A stretch of 64,000 nucleotides of DNA, taken from contig OZ024890.1 of assembly GCA_964017195.1 (NCBI GenBank), forward strand, positions 19,477,701 through 19,541,700. The letters are read 5' to 3'. A model generated the notes under the pieces. The model searched no databases. It worked only from the letters and a program-made list of their open reading frames with translations, and was not told where the DNA came from. Made by a program: the position numbers and the translations under genes. The DNA is from Siderastrea radians. Taxonomy: Eukaryota; Cnidaria; Anthozoa; Scleractinia; Rhizangiidae. This document shows positions 38,001 through 49,700 of the stretch, piece by piece (the first letter of the stretch is position 1; each line of letters starts with the position of its first letter).

Positions 38001-40081
38001 TGACAAAGGCATAGCATGAGAGTGACGCTTTGAAGGGAGGCTAGGAGAAAGAGGAATTCGAACGCAAAGCTCGACAAGAGATATTCTGTTTTGCTGTCCA
38101 TTGCTTTCACTTCGAAAAGAGATATCCTGGATGAGCCGAAGAAAAGCTTATACAGTCATTTCCTTATCTGGAAACGTCGTTAATCCGGCCAACCCGTTGA
38201 CCCGACTACATTTTTATGACCCATCGACGTTCGTATGAACTCGGTTCCACTCTATTCACGCTGCAAGACTCTTTTAGGCTCCACAGCTCGTTCATCGTCC
38301 TATTACCCAGGGTAAGGGAGAGAGTGCAAAGTGCTGACAAAAGACACATGTACATGTAACGGCTGAAAATTTACTAGCCTTTTCAAGAAGTGTTTCGTTG
38401 ATGTACATTACAAAGGGGGAGGCACATCTTTTAAACATCTACACTTGTGCGAATTAGTTTAGTTGTCCCCAATTTTGTAGACAAAGTCAGTATTATTATA
38501 AGCACGGTAATCTTTTCAGCTGCTACCGGTTTTCTCTTTAGGTTTCTGGTGGGGTATTACCGCTGGACTCGCTCTACAGGTAAGCATTATTCACTGTCAA
38601 CTTTCCACGCCTCAACTCAGTTGACGTAAATGTGAATGTCTCTTCCCAGACCCTCGCATTCATTCCCATCTTGTGGTGGATGGATTGGGACAAGTATGCT
38701 ATTGTGGTAAGGAAAAGTATCAATCAGCCTTCTTCACTAACACGTCAGTTCAGCTTAGGTTTTGTTCTGGTTTTCTTGGTGTTTGTACAAACAAACAAAC
38801 AAACAAACAAACAATCAAACCAGCACTGAGACTGAATTCTTTAAAGTCACTGAAAAAAGGTTGTAAGTAGTCACTTGGGAATACGGGCAGCACAGTTTAT
38901 TTTATCGAACCAATCCAACCTAAACACGACTTCCCCAAGCACTATACGCGCAAATATCGCAATCAAAATTCAAAACGAATCAACCCTGTTCCCAGGGTCT
39001 CTCTTCTTCAGGGGACGGGAAGAAGAGAGAGACCCTGGGAACCAGGCTGCAAACGAATACATGCAGCCAGTGCGAAGCGAGGAAAACGGTGCAGGTGCTT
39101 TTGGTTTTACTCTCGACTAAACGAGAAAACGTTTTTTTTGTACTCCAGTTGTTTACAGTACACTTGGTAAGGTTATTCATAAATCAGTAGATCTAAAAAA
39201 CGCGAAAGCATTAACTGTTCTAACATTTCGCCAATAAGTTAAACGTACTTGGACTTCCAGCAGAAAACGTTCCACATTTTGCTGTGCTTAAGACACCTTT
39301 ACTGACGTGCTGTAAAAAAGACATTTGAGAGATCTCATTTGATATTTTCCTTATCAGTTCCGTCAACAAATGGCACCTGGACGTTCAACTTCACTGCTGA
39401 GCTGGAGCACTGGAAACGAACGAGGGGATGAAGAGAGTAAGACATTTTCAAGGTTTCTTTTCTAACTCTTTTTGGATCTTCCAGTAAAGAGAAAAATAAC
39501 ACATGGCAACAATTAATTTTAACGATTTTAGAGAGTTCGTTATCCTCTCCTTTCATAACAGGCTACCTCACTCAAGTCTCGAAATTTCCCCTCAATAACC
39601 AGCTGTTAATAACAAACACAACAAATCAGTGACAGATCTCTGTCCTTTTATTTCTGCAGATCTCATAGTTTCGTGGCTCTCCAGAACCTCATCGCTTTTC
39701 TCAGTGAACACAAACTCGTCCTTACGAGAATTCACGCACCCACCCGACCCCATCATGTCCTGGATCTACCGCTCATCCTCGTTACTAAGCCTCCACACCA
39801 CAACCCTTAGGATCATGAACAGGGACCAAAAGCAGTTGCTCACCAAAGGACCTTTTGAAAGCGAAAGTGTTACCAAACAACCTGGCATTGATGGTGATAA
39901 GATGACGTCAAAGGAAAAGCGTAACTTAGTTACGCGCAGGCTCGTGTGGTTGATGTTTGCATTACTGGTGTTAATGTCAGCGGTGATTATGCGAGTGTTA
40001 ATTCCTTTGCCTGTAAATGAGTCACTCAGCTTCGAAGCTGGCAACGTAACTAGTCAACAGAAGAACGTGACAATTGCATAG
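32063..40081 (+). CDS. MATE-family multidrug and toxin extrusion transporter (SLC47-like)
   Basis: Membrane antiporter that exports organic cations or other drugs in exchange for protons; SLC47/MATE family. Exons: 32063-32496, 32869-32911, 33450-33494, 33900-33997, 34480-34586, 35172-35285, 35686-35753, 36096-36204, 36757-36832, 37287-37356, 37851-37986, 38542-38579, 38650-38706, 39358-39436, 39660-40081. They total 1896 nt, 631 codons plus stop, without an internal stop. Family landmarks: FAGRLGEAELAA in exon 1, CIEWWSFEVGTF in exon 6 (Glu269 and Glu274, matching human MATE1 Glu273 and Glu278), VPLGLSVAVSLRVRNALGKG in exon 8, IIRGSGRPRLG in exon 11, and a last hydrophobic helix LVWLMFALLVLMSAVIMRVL like the extra C-terminal helix of animal MATEs. 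Residue Gln296 and a Leu replace two other conserved glutamates. The ORF is open upstream to 31868, but the Met at 32063 directly precedes the family-like N-terminus. Intron 4 uses a GC donor. Confidence 0.95.
34674..34970. mobile_element. CCCGGGGGG-type MITE, copy B (diverged)
   Basis: The left end GGGGGAGTATTCC, an interior TTCTAGACTAGACACCAAAAATC, and the right part CGGCACATACCCATATA match copy A. It lies in intron 5 of the MATE gene. Confidence 0.65.
36226..36412. mobile_element. Mariner-like MITE, TACAGTCAACTCT ends
   Basis: AGTCAACTCTAGCCTTGCGG at the left and the complement of ACAGTCAACTCTTGTTATAA at the right, with TATTACGGACA repeats inside. It lies in intron 8 of the MATE gene. Confidence 0.65.
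37079..37093 (+). repeat. Poly(G) tract
   Basis: About 14 consecutive G in an intron of the MATE gene. Confidence 0.9.
38788..38819 (+). repeat. (ACAA)n microsatellite
   Basis: About seven CAAA units in intron 13 of the MATE gene. Confidence 0.9.
38985..39048. mobile_element. Short fold-back MITE
   Basis: GTTCCCAGGGTCTCTCTTCTT is nearly repeated inverted (AAGAGAGAGACCCTGGGAAC) around a 12-nt loop. It lies in intron 13 of the MATE gene. Confidence 0.75.
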
Positions 40082-40138
40082 ATGTAAAGAAAAACGGTAA
40101 CGAGGAGAAATAACGAGCACTAACGATGATCGGGGTAG

Positions 40139-40144
40139 AATAAA
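40139..40144 (+). terminator. Poly(A) signal of the MATE gene
   Basis: AATAAA 58 bp after the transporter stop codon at 40081. It gives a short 3' UTR that ends before the convergent ankyrin gene. Confidence 0.6.
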
Positions 40145-40542
40145 GCAAATTCCCAGTAGAAGCCCGTTAATCAAGCCACCAACGGACCAAAAATCTTTGG
40201 CTTTGTCCCTGTTAAATCAGTTTGGGGAAGTTTGTATGTCAGACAAGAAAAGAATGATGGCAGAACAAAAAGGAAGACGAGAGGAATGTGGGCCGTAATA
40301 TTGGGGTGGCCAGATTAAAGGGCTTTTTTTTCATTTCTCATATGGGGTATTCAAAAAGCATCTCGACGAAGAAGCTCCGGCGAACGGGCGAAGTCTGGGC
40401 GAGGCGGTGACCAAGGAATTTAAAGCAAGACGGACTTTAGACTAACTGAGTCTTGGTTTCATCGTGAGACAAACAATAATTCTTGATTTATTTGTTTCAA
40501 AGGCCTCAAGAGGTTTATTTATCATCAAAGATTTCACTTTTT

Positions 40543-40548
40543 TTTATT
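40543..40548 (-). terminator. Candidate poly(A) signal of the ankyrin gene
   Basis: AATAAA on the minus strand about 215 bp past the ankyrin-gene stop at 40764. A second copy lies at 40514-40519. The interval 40150-40510 between the two convergent genes shows nothing else that I can support. Confidence 0.5.
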
Positions 40549-40763
40549 AAAGCCTTGATCAAATTGTTTGATACAATTAACAGCATTTTTTTTTAAACGA
40601 AAAGTACGAAAATAATAGATAAGGGGGTAGTGTACAGATAAGACCAACACAAAGTCGAAACTTCGAAAAAGCAAAAGCAGTGGAGGCCATATACATGTAA
40701 TAACAGCACTTAGTGTTTCAAGATGACATAGAGAAAGAGGTTTTCGGTTTAGTTTGGCCGTGT

Positions 40764-43700
40764 TCAGTCTGTAGCGCACAGAAATTCTTCGTAGTATTCA
40801 TTAAACTTGGCTGGTAACAGCTCAAAGTCTTCGCTGTACGTCTGTGACTCGGTTTTCTTCCAAGATCTTGTCGATAATGCGCCATTCCAAGTTAATTCTA
40901 GACACAAGTTAAAGAAACCTGTAATTAGCGAGGCAACTTTGTGAAACAAGGTTATTGATGACCTGCAAATCTAGGGTCTCGGATTTGCAAGTCATTCTGT
41001 AACCCTCGTTATTCAATGACCTGCAGATCTCATATCGAGCTGGAATTAACAAAATATGATGCTGGATTTCTGTGAAGGTAGGAAAACTTGAACATCCAGA
41101 AAAGTCCCTACGAGCAAGGATACGTTGGCTTGCGTCGCAGACGTAATCTCACCTTCGGGTAACCCTTGGAGGGTCATATTCCGTCTGCGGCGCAGGCTAG
41201 GATTCGTAAACGGGATTTGAACTCAACTCACTGCGCCATCACTGTTTCGGATCCGTGCACGTCATAAAATACATCACGGCCGCGAAGGTAAAAAGTTCAA
41301 CTTTTATGCACTCTCGTCGACTTGGCGTCTTATGCTCACCTTGATCTCAAAAAGTTTGAACTTTTCCTGTCATTGAATCCTGACTTAACGGCGGCATCAG
41401 CTAATACATCACTACTTCGTCAAACACTTATTCTTTAACTCAAATCCCTTTCTGAAGCTTTCCAAACAATGACACGCCTTACAAGTCTGTTTTAGTCCAT
41501 TGACAGACCTTCTACTGTCACTGATAAGATCACTAAGCGCGCTAGCGAAGAAACGCGAGGGATTTCAAAGCGCGCGGTTCTCACTGTCACCCTCCGCGCA
41601 TTCGCGTCACTATCTTAAAAAAAAAAAACAAGCAAAAACAAAACAAACAAAACAAAAAACGGATGGGAAAAGACTAGCACGGTACTTACCTTGCTGTTGT
41701 GACCAAAAATTTCCTAACGCAATGATTGCTTCAAACTCATGGCTTTGTCGTCTTAACATCTCTGTCTGAAGAACAAATAAGCCACCATATGAGGGAAAGT
41801 CAAAACAAGTCTTACTTGAATATAAGTTTCCCTTACCGTGCAAAGGCGCGCGGCATGCATGGCAAACGGCAAACTTAAGTTTACAAATCCTTGGTGGCAA
41901 ATATACATGTGGTGGTGTGTGTATATGTAAATGTTGCAAGACCAGTTAGCACTCACACAGTCACTACTCCCCTTACTTTTCATTATAACATCTTTGGTTT
42001 TCGCTAATTTTAAATTTGACGTTTGAACGTTTGTCAAACTTATCTCATTTAACTTTAACGCCAGAATGGTTATTGCATGAAATGCTACTACCATGTGGAG
42101 AGCACAACTTTGCCAGCTATCTAGAGATACTAATAAAAGTTTGCAGTCATCTTAAGTTTTCCATGTGAGGTCGCCTCAACGCGAAAGGCCGAAGTGGGGC
42201 GTGCCCACCTTTCACTAATTACCATACCTTCGTGAAGAACAACAAACCAATCAGATTTCAAGAAGACCTCAAGAGACCAACTCAGGTTTACTTACGGCAA
42301 AGTGACCAAATGAAAAAATACAGCTTCATTTAAATACCTTGAGACTGTTAAACTTGCTTAAGATCTTGTCAACTTCAAGTTTGATGGATACAGGTTGCTC
42401 CTTTTCTTCGTTGACTTTCTAGAAAATATGGCGTGCAAAATATTTTCAGTCAGTAACGAGCTAACGTCTCGCCAGGACTCTCAAACACAAAGTGGATAAT
42501 TGAGAGCTCGGATAAGCGAAAACATGAGACATAAATCGAAACTAAACACTCCCTGCCATGATATTTAGCTAAGCAATTGTACTTGTTAAAACTGAAACTA
42601 CTTTCAAGTAAAAACTTGGGGACTTCGTGATTCCGAAGTCTTAAAATGCATATTCCAGCTTCTAGACCAGCTTCTGTTATGAAAAACTCGACAGTTAATA
42701 CCGAAAAACCTCTGAGAGTTGAAAGACTATCTGAGGTTATTGGGCGTAGTGACCGAGGCATTTTTTCTTCAGAGCCTGGTAAAGGAATTGATTGCGTTTT
42801 CTTTACTCAAAGTTTTTATGACCGTAACACGTTCGGTTTTGAAACCTCAGAGAAATGTGCAGATGATCGTGTAAAAGAGAAAGCTGTTTTTACCTTCAAC
42901 AAAAATGAACACAAGGGGCAACGCTCACATTACATCATACAGATTTGCGCCGGCACAGATACATGTAGCTACTAGGTCAGTGTACGGCGAGCACTGAGAC
43001 ACGGAAGAAAACGCACACAGTTGTGCACACTAGAGCATTACGGGTGTAGTTGCAAAGCAAATCCGAGGAACACTTTATAAGTTGTACCAATCTGTTTCTT
43101 TGTTTATACTGGAAGTAAGTGGCATGCAATCTCTATCAGAGGATGAAATTGTTCACTTTCAAAAACCTAATGCTTTGAAATCAGCTCTTTATGCGTGAAC
43201 AAAAGGCCCCTCCTTTATGCTGTCATTTTGTTTGACGGTTGTCATAAAATGTATAAACGTCACATGCCTATTTTTATAGTCTTGCAAGTGCTGAGGCATA
43301 TTTGACAGTTTCAGAATCTCTGACAGTGGCAATTTATTTAAAGCGCAAGAACTATCGCAGCATACCTTCATTTCAAGTGGCCTCATCTGTGACGTGATCA
43401 CGGTGCATGCGCTGTAAGGGATTTGATAACCAGCTGCCTTACAAGCAAAGGTACCAAACAGGCGAACAAGCTCCTGCTCAAGGCTCATGCGCAGTTTAAT
43501 CTGTGTGACATATTATTGAAACAAGACAGTGTTAGAAATACAAAATTCAAATCCCAGGTGTCTTACGTTCATAATTTGTCACTCAATGTTAAATAAGGCT
43601 ACAACTTGCTGTGTGATTACTGACACTATGATATATTGCTTGTTTTTGTTTTTTTTTTCTTTTACTTGTTCAATGGGATAAACGTTCTCTCAATTGTCTG

Positions 43701-46700
43701 AATAGAGCCTGGCCCTTTCTACTCAAAAATATCAAAACAAATTAACTGTCCTATTTTGACACTCAACATGGAATCACCAGTGTCCAGCAACAATCATACA
43801 CAATGTTTTCTAGAACAGCATTGCAAAATCTGTTGGTTAACAAACTGTTTAACTGCCTTAAGGACGTTCGCGCCAATTGTTTCTGCGCATCCTTACTGCG
43901 CACGCAATTCACTCTCGTGATGTCATGCCACGTCATGTATTGAGTGCGCGCGCTGTTGAAGAAATGTGGAGATATATAGCGCTAGTGGGGACTTTAATAT
44001 CTATGCACGGGTTTAACTCTCTTAAATGTTCGGTGACCCCATATCTTCTTTTGATAGATCACTTTCTTTGTCGATTATCTACGTTTTGTGAAAAATTAAA
44101 GAAAATCTGTATTGTAGAAGTTTGATTTTTTTTTTAACTTTTCTGTCCTCGCATCATCGAATTCTACTATTATTGAAGCTGCACTGTGTTCGTTAAAGTC
44201 CATCTTAGCGGTTGAGTTTAACTAAAAGGGTGCCACCGGTTCAAATTATTTACTTAACAGACCCACTTAAGTAAAATTTGACTAAGAAAGTGGGTCTACA
44301 GCGAATCATTTTAAATATTTGTCAACTAACAGGCACTGAGGCCATGTCGAGTTACGAGGGCCAATTTGTCAAAATTGGGGTAGTTTTTGACGCGCTTTAT
44401 TTCGAAAACGAAGTCGGTGACCCCCCAATTTTTTTCCATTTCTGACATAGGTAACTCATTATATGACTGTAGCCAAAGTATGAAAAAAATCTGTATTGTA
44501 GAAGTTTTTCGCGCGAACGTCCTTAAGCAAGGCAGCAAATAATTTTTTGTGTGATTGTTCCGACGACAGACGTACTCCACTTTACCGCTTTGCTCACAGG
44601 TCACCCAAGCTCACTGTGCGAGCATGGTGATAAATATATGTATTTGTATGGGAATTTAACAAATCCTTTCTAGAATCATAAAATAATTTGTTTTTAGCAA
44701 TTAAAATTCCTTATTTGTTTTAGTTTGTGTTCATAGTGTGTTTCTTGGTTTTGTGTGCTGATTGGAGCTTATTTAAAGCTATTTAGGTGACTTTGGTTCA
44801 TCGCTCACATACTGTGCAAATCAAACTGTGTAAATAATACTGAAAGACCTGTGCTTTGCTGGGACAAAATGTTGCTTGAGGTAGACTTTTAATTTCTCGA
44901 CAAAATGAACATGATTGATTTGTATGAACATTATGTCTGACCAAAGATGGGCAAATTTTGGTCAGCCTTTGCTCAATCACTAACTGTTATTTGCAGCTCT
45001 AAAAGAGACAGGGGCATCCAACGGATTGTTTCAGGAATGTCGGTTCGCAAGGCCTAAAAGCGCCTGAGATATTCAGATTTAATTGCAGTGAAAGCTAGAG
45101 ATTTCTTTCGCAAAACATCACCTCAGACTTTCATAACAGAAGACTTGTTGGTTCCCATTGTTTTCGGAGGGACAAATATGTCATTTATAGTCCCAAATAA
45201 GGTCAGCTAGCATTTTTGGAGAGCCACCAGCAGCTCAGAAATTCGGCGGATAGGATACTGTTTCCTAAGATATTCTGCGGCCCAAATTTTCAGCTAAAAA
45301 TGCTGAACAGATCAAACTGTATTAGCTTACACAATCTAAGAAAGCAGAACATGATATTTCAAGTATTTTGCCAAATTTTTCTTGTTGGGTGCCCCTGAAG
45401 AGAGGTGGACATAGTCCCTCTATACCACTGCAGGGTGGAACATTCAAATGCACAGGAACTGGAAAAGAAAGGTTCAACAAAGATGTGTTCTCAAGTTGAT
45501 TTACTCAGAAAAAAATTGAGTCCTCCCAATGGGAGTCAAACCCAAACCTTCCTTGTGCTGGTTGGATGCTCTACCACTGATCTATGGGGGAATCCACTTA
45601 TCACGTAAAAAGGTTACAGTTTTTTTGAGGGCGGGCAGGTTAAGATTAAGGGGGAAGAAATGGTCATTAATCAATTCAATTTGATTAACAGTCCTTTGAA
45701 AAAATTAAATAAATTAATAATGTTACTTTATGTCAGTGCTGTCCAAACAAAGTTAACAAGTTACCTTTTCAGTGTCATGCTGAGTGATTAATCTGTCCAA
45801 CTCATTTGCTGGCTCCTGGTCCATCTGAAAAAATATTTGTATTGAAGTTTCAACTTGCAAGTTTCTTACAAACATGACAAACCACAGGTCACCCAAGCTC
45901 ACTTTGAGAGAAGTGCACATATTAAACTGTTCCTTTTTGCATATATTATGAGTCGGCAACATATAAGAGTTTGTATGAAAAAATGCAACTAAGACGCTGT
46001 AAATGCCATAAATGCGAAATAATTCATAATATAAATGGTTCACCTTGTTTCTGTGTTGTATTAATTGCTATTTGATGGCCTTATAGGGTGATTTGAAGCG
46101 TTTAGAGCGAGAATGAGCGTCAGTGATTATTTGCACCTAACATGTAATAAGCGAAGGGAAAGGTAACACACTGTCGGCCGTCACGTGACTGATTCAAAGA
46201 TATTTATTTGGTGTAAATCTCGAATTTTGGCACCTCTCTCCAAAAGTGCCTCTCGTAGTGTAGTGTTAATTATGCATTTAAATGTAACGTACTAGCGATA
46301 ATAGCTGGACTGTAATTAATGTATTGTTATCGTAGCGTAGTGTTAAGTATACAGTATACATTGTATTGTAACTAAGGTAGTAATGTATTGTATTGTTTTA
46401 CAGAGTAACCATGTAAATAGCTTGTAAGTGTCGGTTGTAATAATATTAAAGTGCATTAAAAAAAATCTATTAGTTCATGTAGTATTCATGTAGTATTTGT
46501 TGTAATACAGCATCACTTGGGTACCATTTATATGTTATACAAGTAAAGGTGTGACTAATAGAACTCAAAAGCTACATGTAACCCATGAAGCTAGTGAGAG
46601 CAATACAGCATACTTGTAAAACAGTGAGTCATTCAGCTATGGATCACATTTTTCTTTCATCAAAGGACACAAGTTAAATTAGCCTGCGTATCAAGCGTTT

Positions 46701-49700
46701 CCGTAGGTTTTTCGCCCATTCAAGGCATTTTTTGCTTTTTGGTGGCACAAAAATTGGGTCGAGCTAACAACACTGACGGAGCTTTTTTTGCACTCACTCC
46801 AATTTTCGCGCATTCAAAAAGCGAAAAATGCTTCAAACCTGCAGAAAGCCCTACGGAAATGCTTGCTACGCAGGCTAAAGTCAGATGTATATTTTTTCCA
46901 TTTACAAAACAGCAAATGCTGGTATTTAAAACATTTTCCCATACACTATGGCTGCCAACAGTTAGCACAAGGGCAAATTTAGTGGGACTATTTTCTGATG
47001 ACTGGCTATTAGTTATTTGCTCTAGGTTATAATTAACAAGGATTGATTCCACTTTCCTTAGATTTTGTACTTATGGCATTTCACTCAGCTATCTGGGGCA
47101 CAAAGTTTGGTTTGCATGTAAAATGAGTGCCAGGCACCAGCCTTCTTCAGAATCTTTTAAATGCTGTACTTGTAAACGTCATTAATGTGAACACAAAGAA
47201 GCATGTTAGGGGCACTGACTAACCTCTTTTGATAAAGACTTTGATCCATTCCTGCTGTTTATGAGGAAATCTTCATAACCAGGAACAGAAAATGGCATGG
47301 CAGACAAGCTGTACCTATATTCAGGCAGGTCTGACCTCCAGGTAGCATTAGGAATGTGATTTGTGCATTCTTCTTTCATTGAACTCTGATTGATTTCATA
47401 TTTACTACTCTCAGAAGACCTTGTCGATGACCTCTTGCGTCTACCAGACCTCGTACCTCTTTCCCCTCCACCACTATCTTTTTTCCTTTCATTTCTTGGC
47501 TTGATTTTCGTGAAAGTCACAACTGGCTGGCATTCAAAGGAGCCAGTTCCACTGTTTACAAAATCATCTGACAAAGTGTTGTTTTCATTTGTTTGATGCT
47601 CAGTTTCTCTAATTTGAGTGTTAGCGGCAAGTTGGTCACCTTCTTGACAATGATCATCAGCAATCATCGTATTCTCTAGTGGCATTGGTGCAGTTATTGG
47701 GGGAGGGTCCACGTTGACAAACTCATTTGAACACCTATCGCCAGCAGCACTTTTGTTATTTTTGGACAGGTGAGTACCACCGTTGTTTAGGTCCCTTTCA
47801 TCGTGTGGTGTTTTCACATTAAGATTTTGACTGGTTTCTAAGTAGGAAGAAATCTCTATCAGTGCTTTGTCAAGACACTCATTTAATTTTTCTGGTATCA
47901 CTGTGTCTTCCTCACTCTCTGAAGTCACAGACAGATCAGGTTTCTTGGTAGGCAAGTTCCTTGCATTTATCTGGACAAGAGTTTCTGTTGCAGTAGATTC
48001 TTCTGAATTGTTTGGAAAAACTTTGTCTGACATAGACTCCCTGGAAAGGTTTTGAACAAGGTTCTCAGAAGATCTTTCTGCAAGGTACCTTTTGCTTTCA
48101 AATTCAGTAATACCATTCAACTCAGTAGAACCAATGTTATAACACTGAAGCTGCTGAAAATGCCCAACCCTTTTACGATGACTCACTTTGTCATTCTCTT
48201 CTTGGCCTTTTGTAGATGGTGATTTCCCAATGAGGTCCTCCGTTTCTTCGCTTTCTGTTTCTTCTGCTTTGCTGGCAAAATGATCAGTGCTTCCAGAAAA
48301 GTCATATATGCCTTGGACACTATGCTCATGGAAATCTTGCTTGTTAAAGTGATTTCCTGAACTAACTCCAAAATCTTCTTGAGGATTTACACACATTTCA
48401 ACATCATTAGAACTTTCACATGAATTAACTTGTGACACATGATTCTTTGGACCCACATTTACATGTACATGTCCGATGTCTTCTAATCCACCATTGTATA
48501 AGCTTCTTTGGTTGAAAGAACTGTCTATTCCATTAATGTGTGCTCCTGGTAAGTAAAAGTTTGGCACCTCATACTGAGGTGGTTGAAGAAGGACTTCATG
48601 AGAGTGACTTGTGTAGCTGTCCCTTGTGGTCTCCTCTGGATTCACCAGGCTTAAAACTGCTGCGGACCTTGCTAACTCTGAGGTGCTGTAGTTCTGAGAT
48701 GTTTGCAGTTTTGGATCAGCACCATTATCTAAGAGAAACTTGACAACCTGTCAAATGAAAATAAAAATAGGCTTTTTAAAGTGTTATTTAAACTGCTGAA
48801 GCCGGAATCATGGCATTTTCTGGTGGCAGCCTTGCACTTTGTGCTGACACACTCAAGGTGAAAAGATTGATGGCAGCCACTTAGAGAAGATTGATGGGTC
48901 AAATCTATGGTTTTAACTAAAGGAATAAATCCGTAACTAGCCTAAGCGTTTTTTTTTAGAAATTTAACGCGACCAACCTTGACGTGGTCATTAATCACGG
49001 CATCATGCAAAGGAGTGATAGCCTCGTATCCTGGACTATTCACATCTGCACCAGACCACACCAGTTCCTGGACAATCCTGAGGTAACCATAGTTACAGGC
49101 TTCATGAAGGGGTGTCCAACCTTGAAAATTAAAATAGTTCTTAACTTCCTACACTTTTTCTCATTTTCCTTAATACTGAGCTGCAAATGACAGAGTCATC
49201 TAACAGAGGCCAATGTTCACTAAAATCCCAACTGTCATCTGTTATGCCTGTACAGAATACATGTGTCTGTTATGTGTCAAACATGTGTCTGCTGTTATGT
49301 GGCTGAATAAGAATCTACCTTGAGCACCATTTTGTCTGCCCATAGTGGCGAGTTAAACACAAAATAATAATTATATCGCCTTTCAGGAAAAAAATTTTTT
49401 TGCATGCCTGTCATTATAAACTGTTTTAATGTAACATGAAGAAGTTTTATCACTCAAAATCTGTAAACTGGTCTTGGCATACTCATGTGCAACAAGGATA
49501 CTACTGTCTTTTATGTGCATGGTCATTTGAGCCAAGCTAAGACCTTATCATTTGCAGAGGGTGATGCTGTAGCAAGGCAGAACCTTCTATCTAAGTTAGT
49601 TAAAGAGCCTGTCTGTCCATCTGGCCAACAGTCAAATCCTGAATGTAGTCATTCTCAACGGTTGAGTTCAAGGCTCACAGGTCTTACCAGCATTATCTTT

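Noticed and set aside
42646..42975. 109-codon plus-strand ORF antisense to an ankyrin-gene intron
   Set aside because: No homology recognised, no splice context, and an opposing ORF of similar length. Probably chance.
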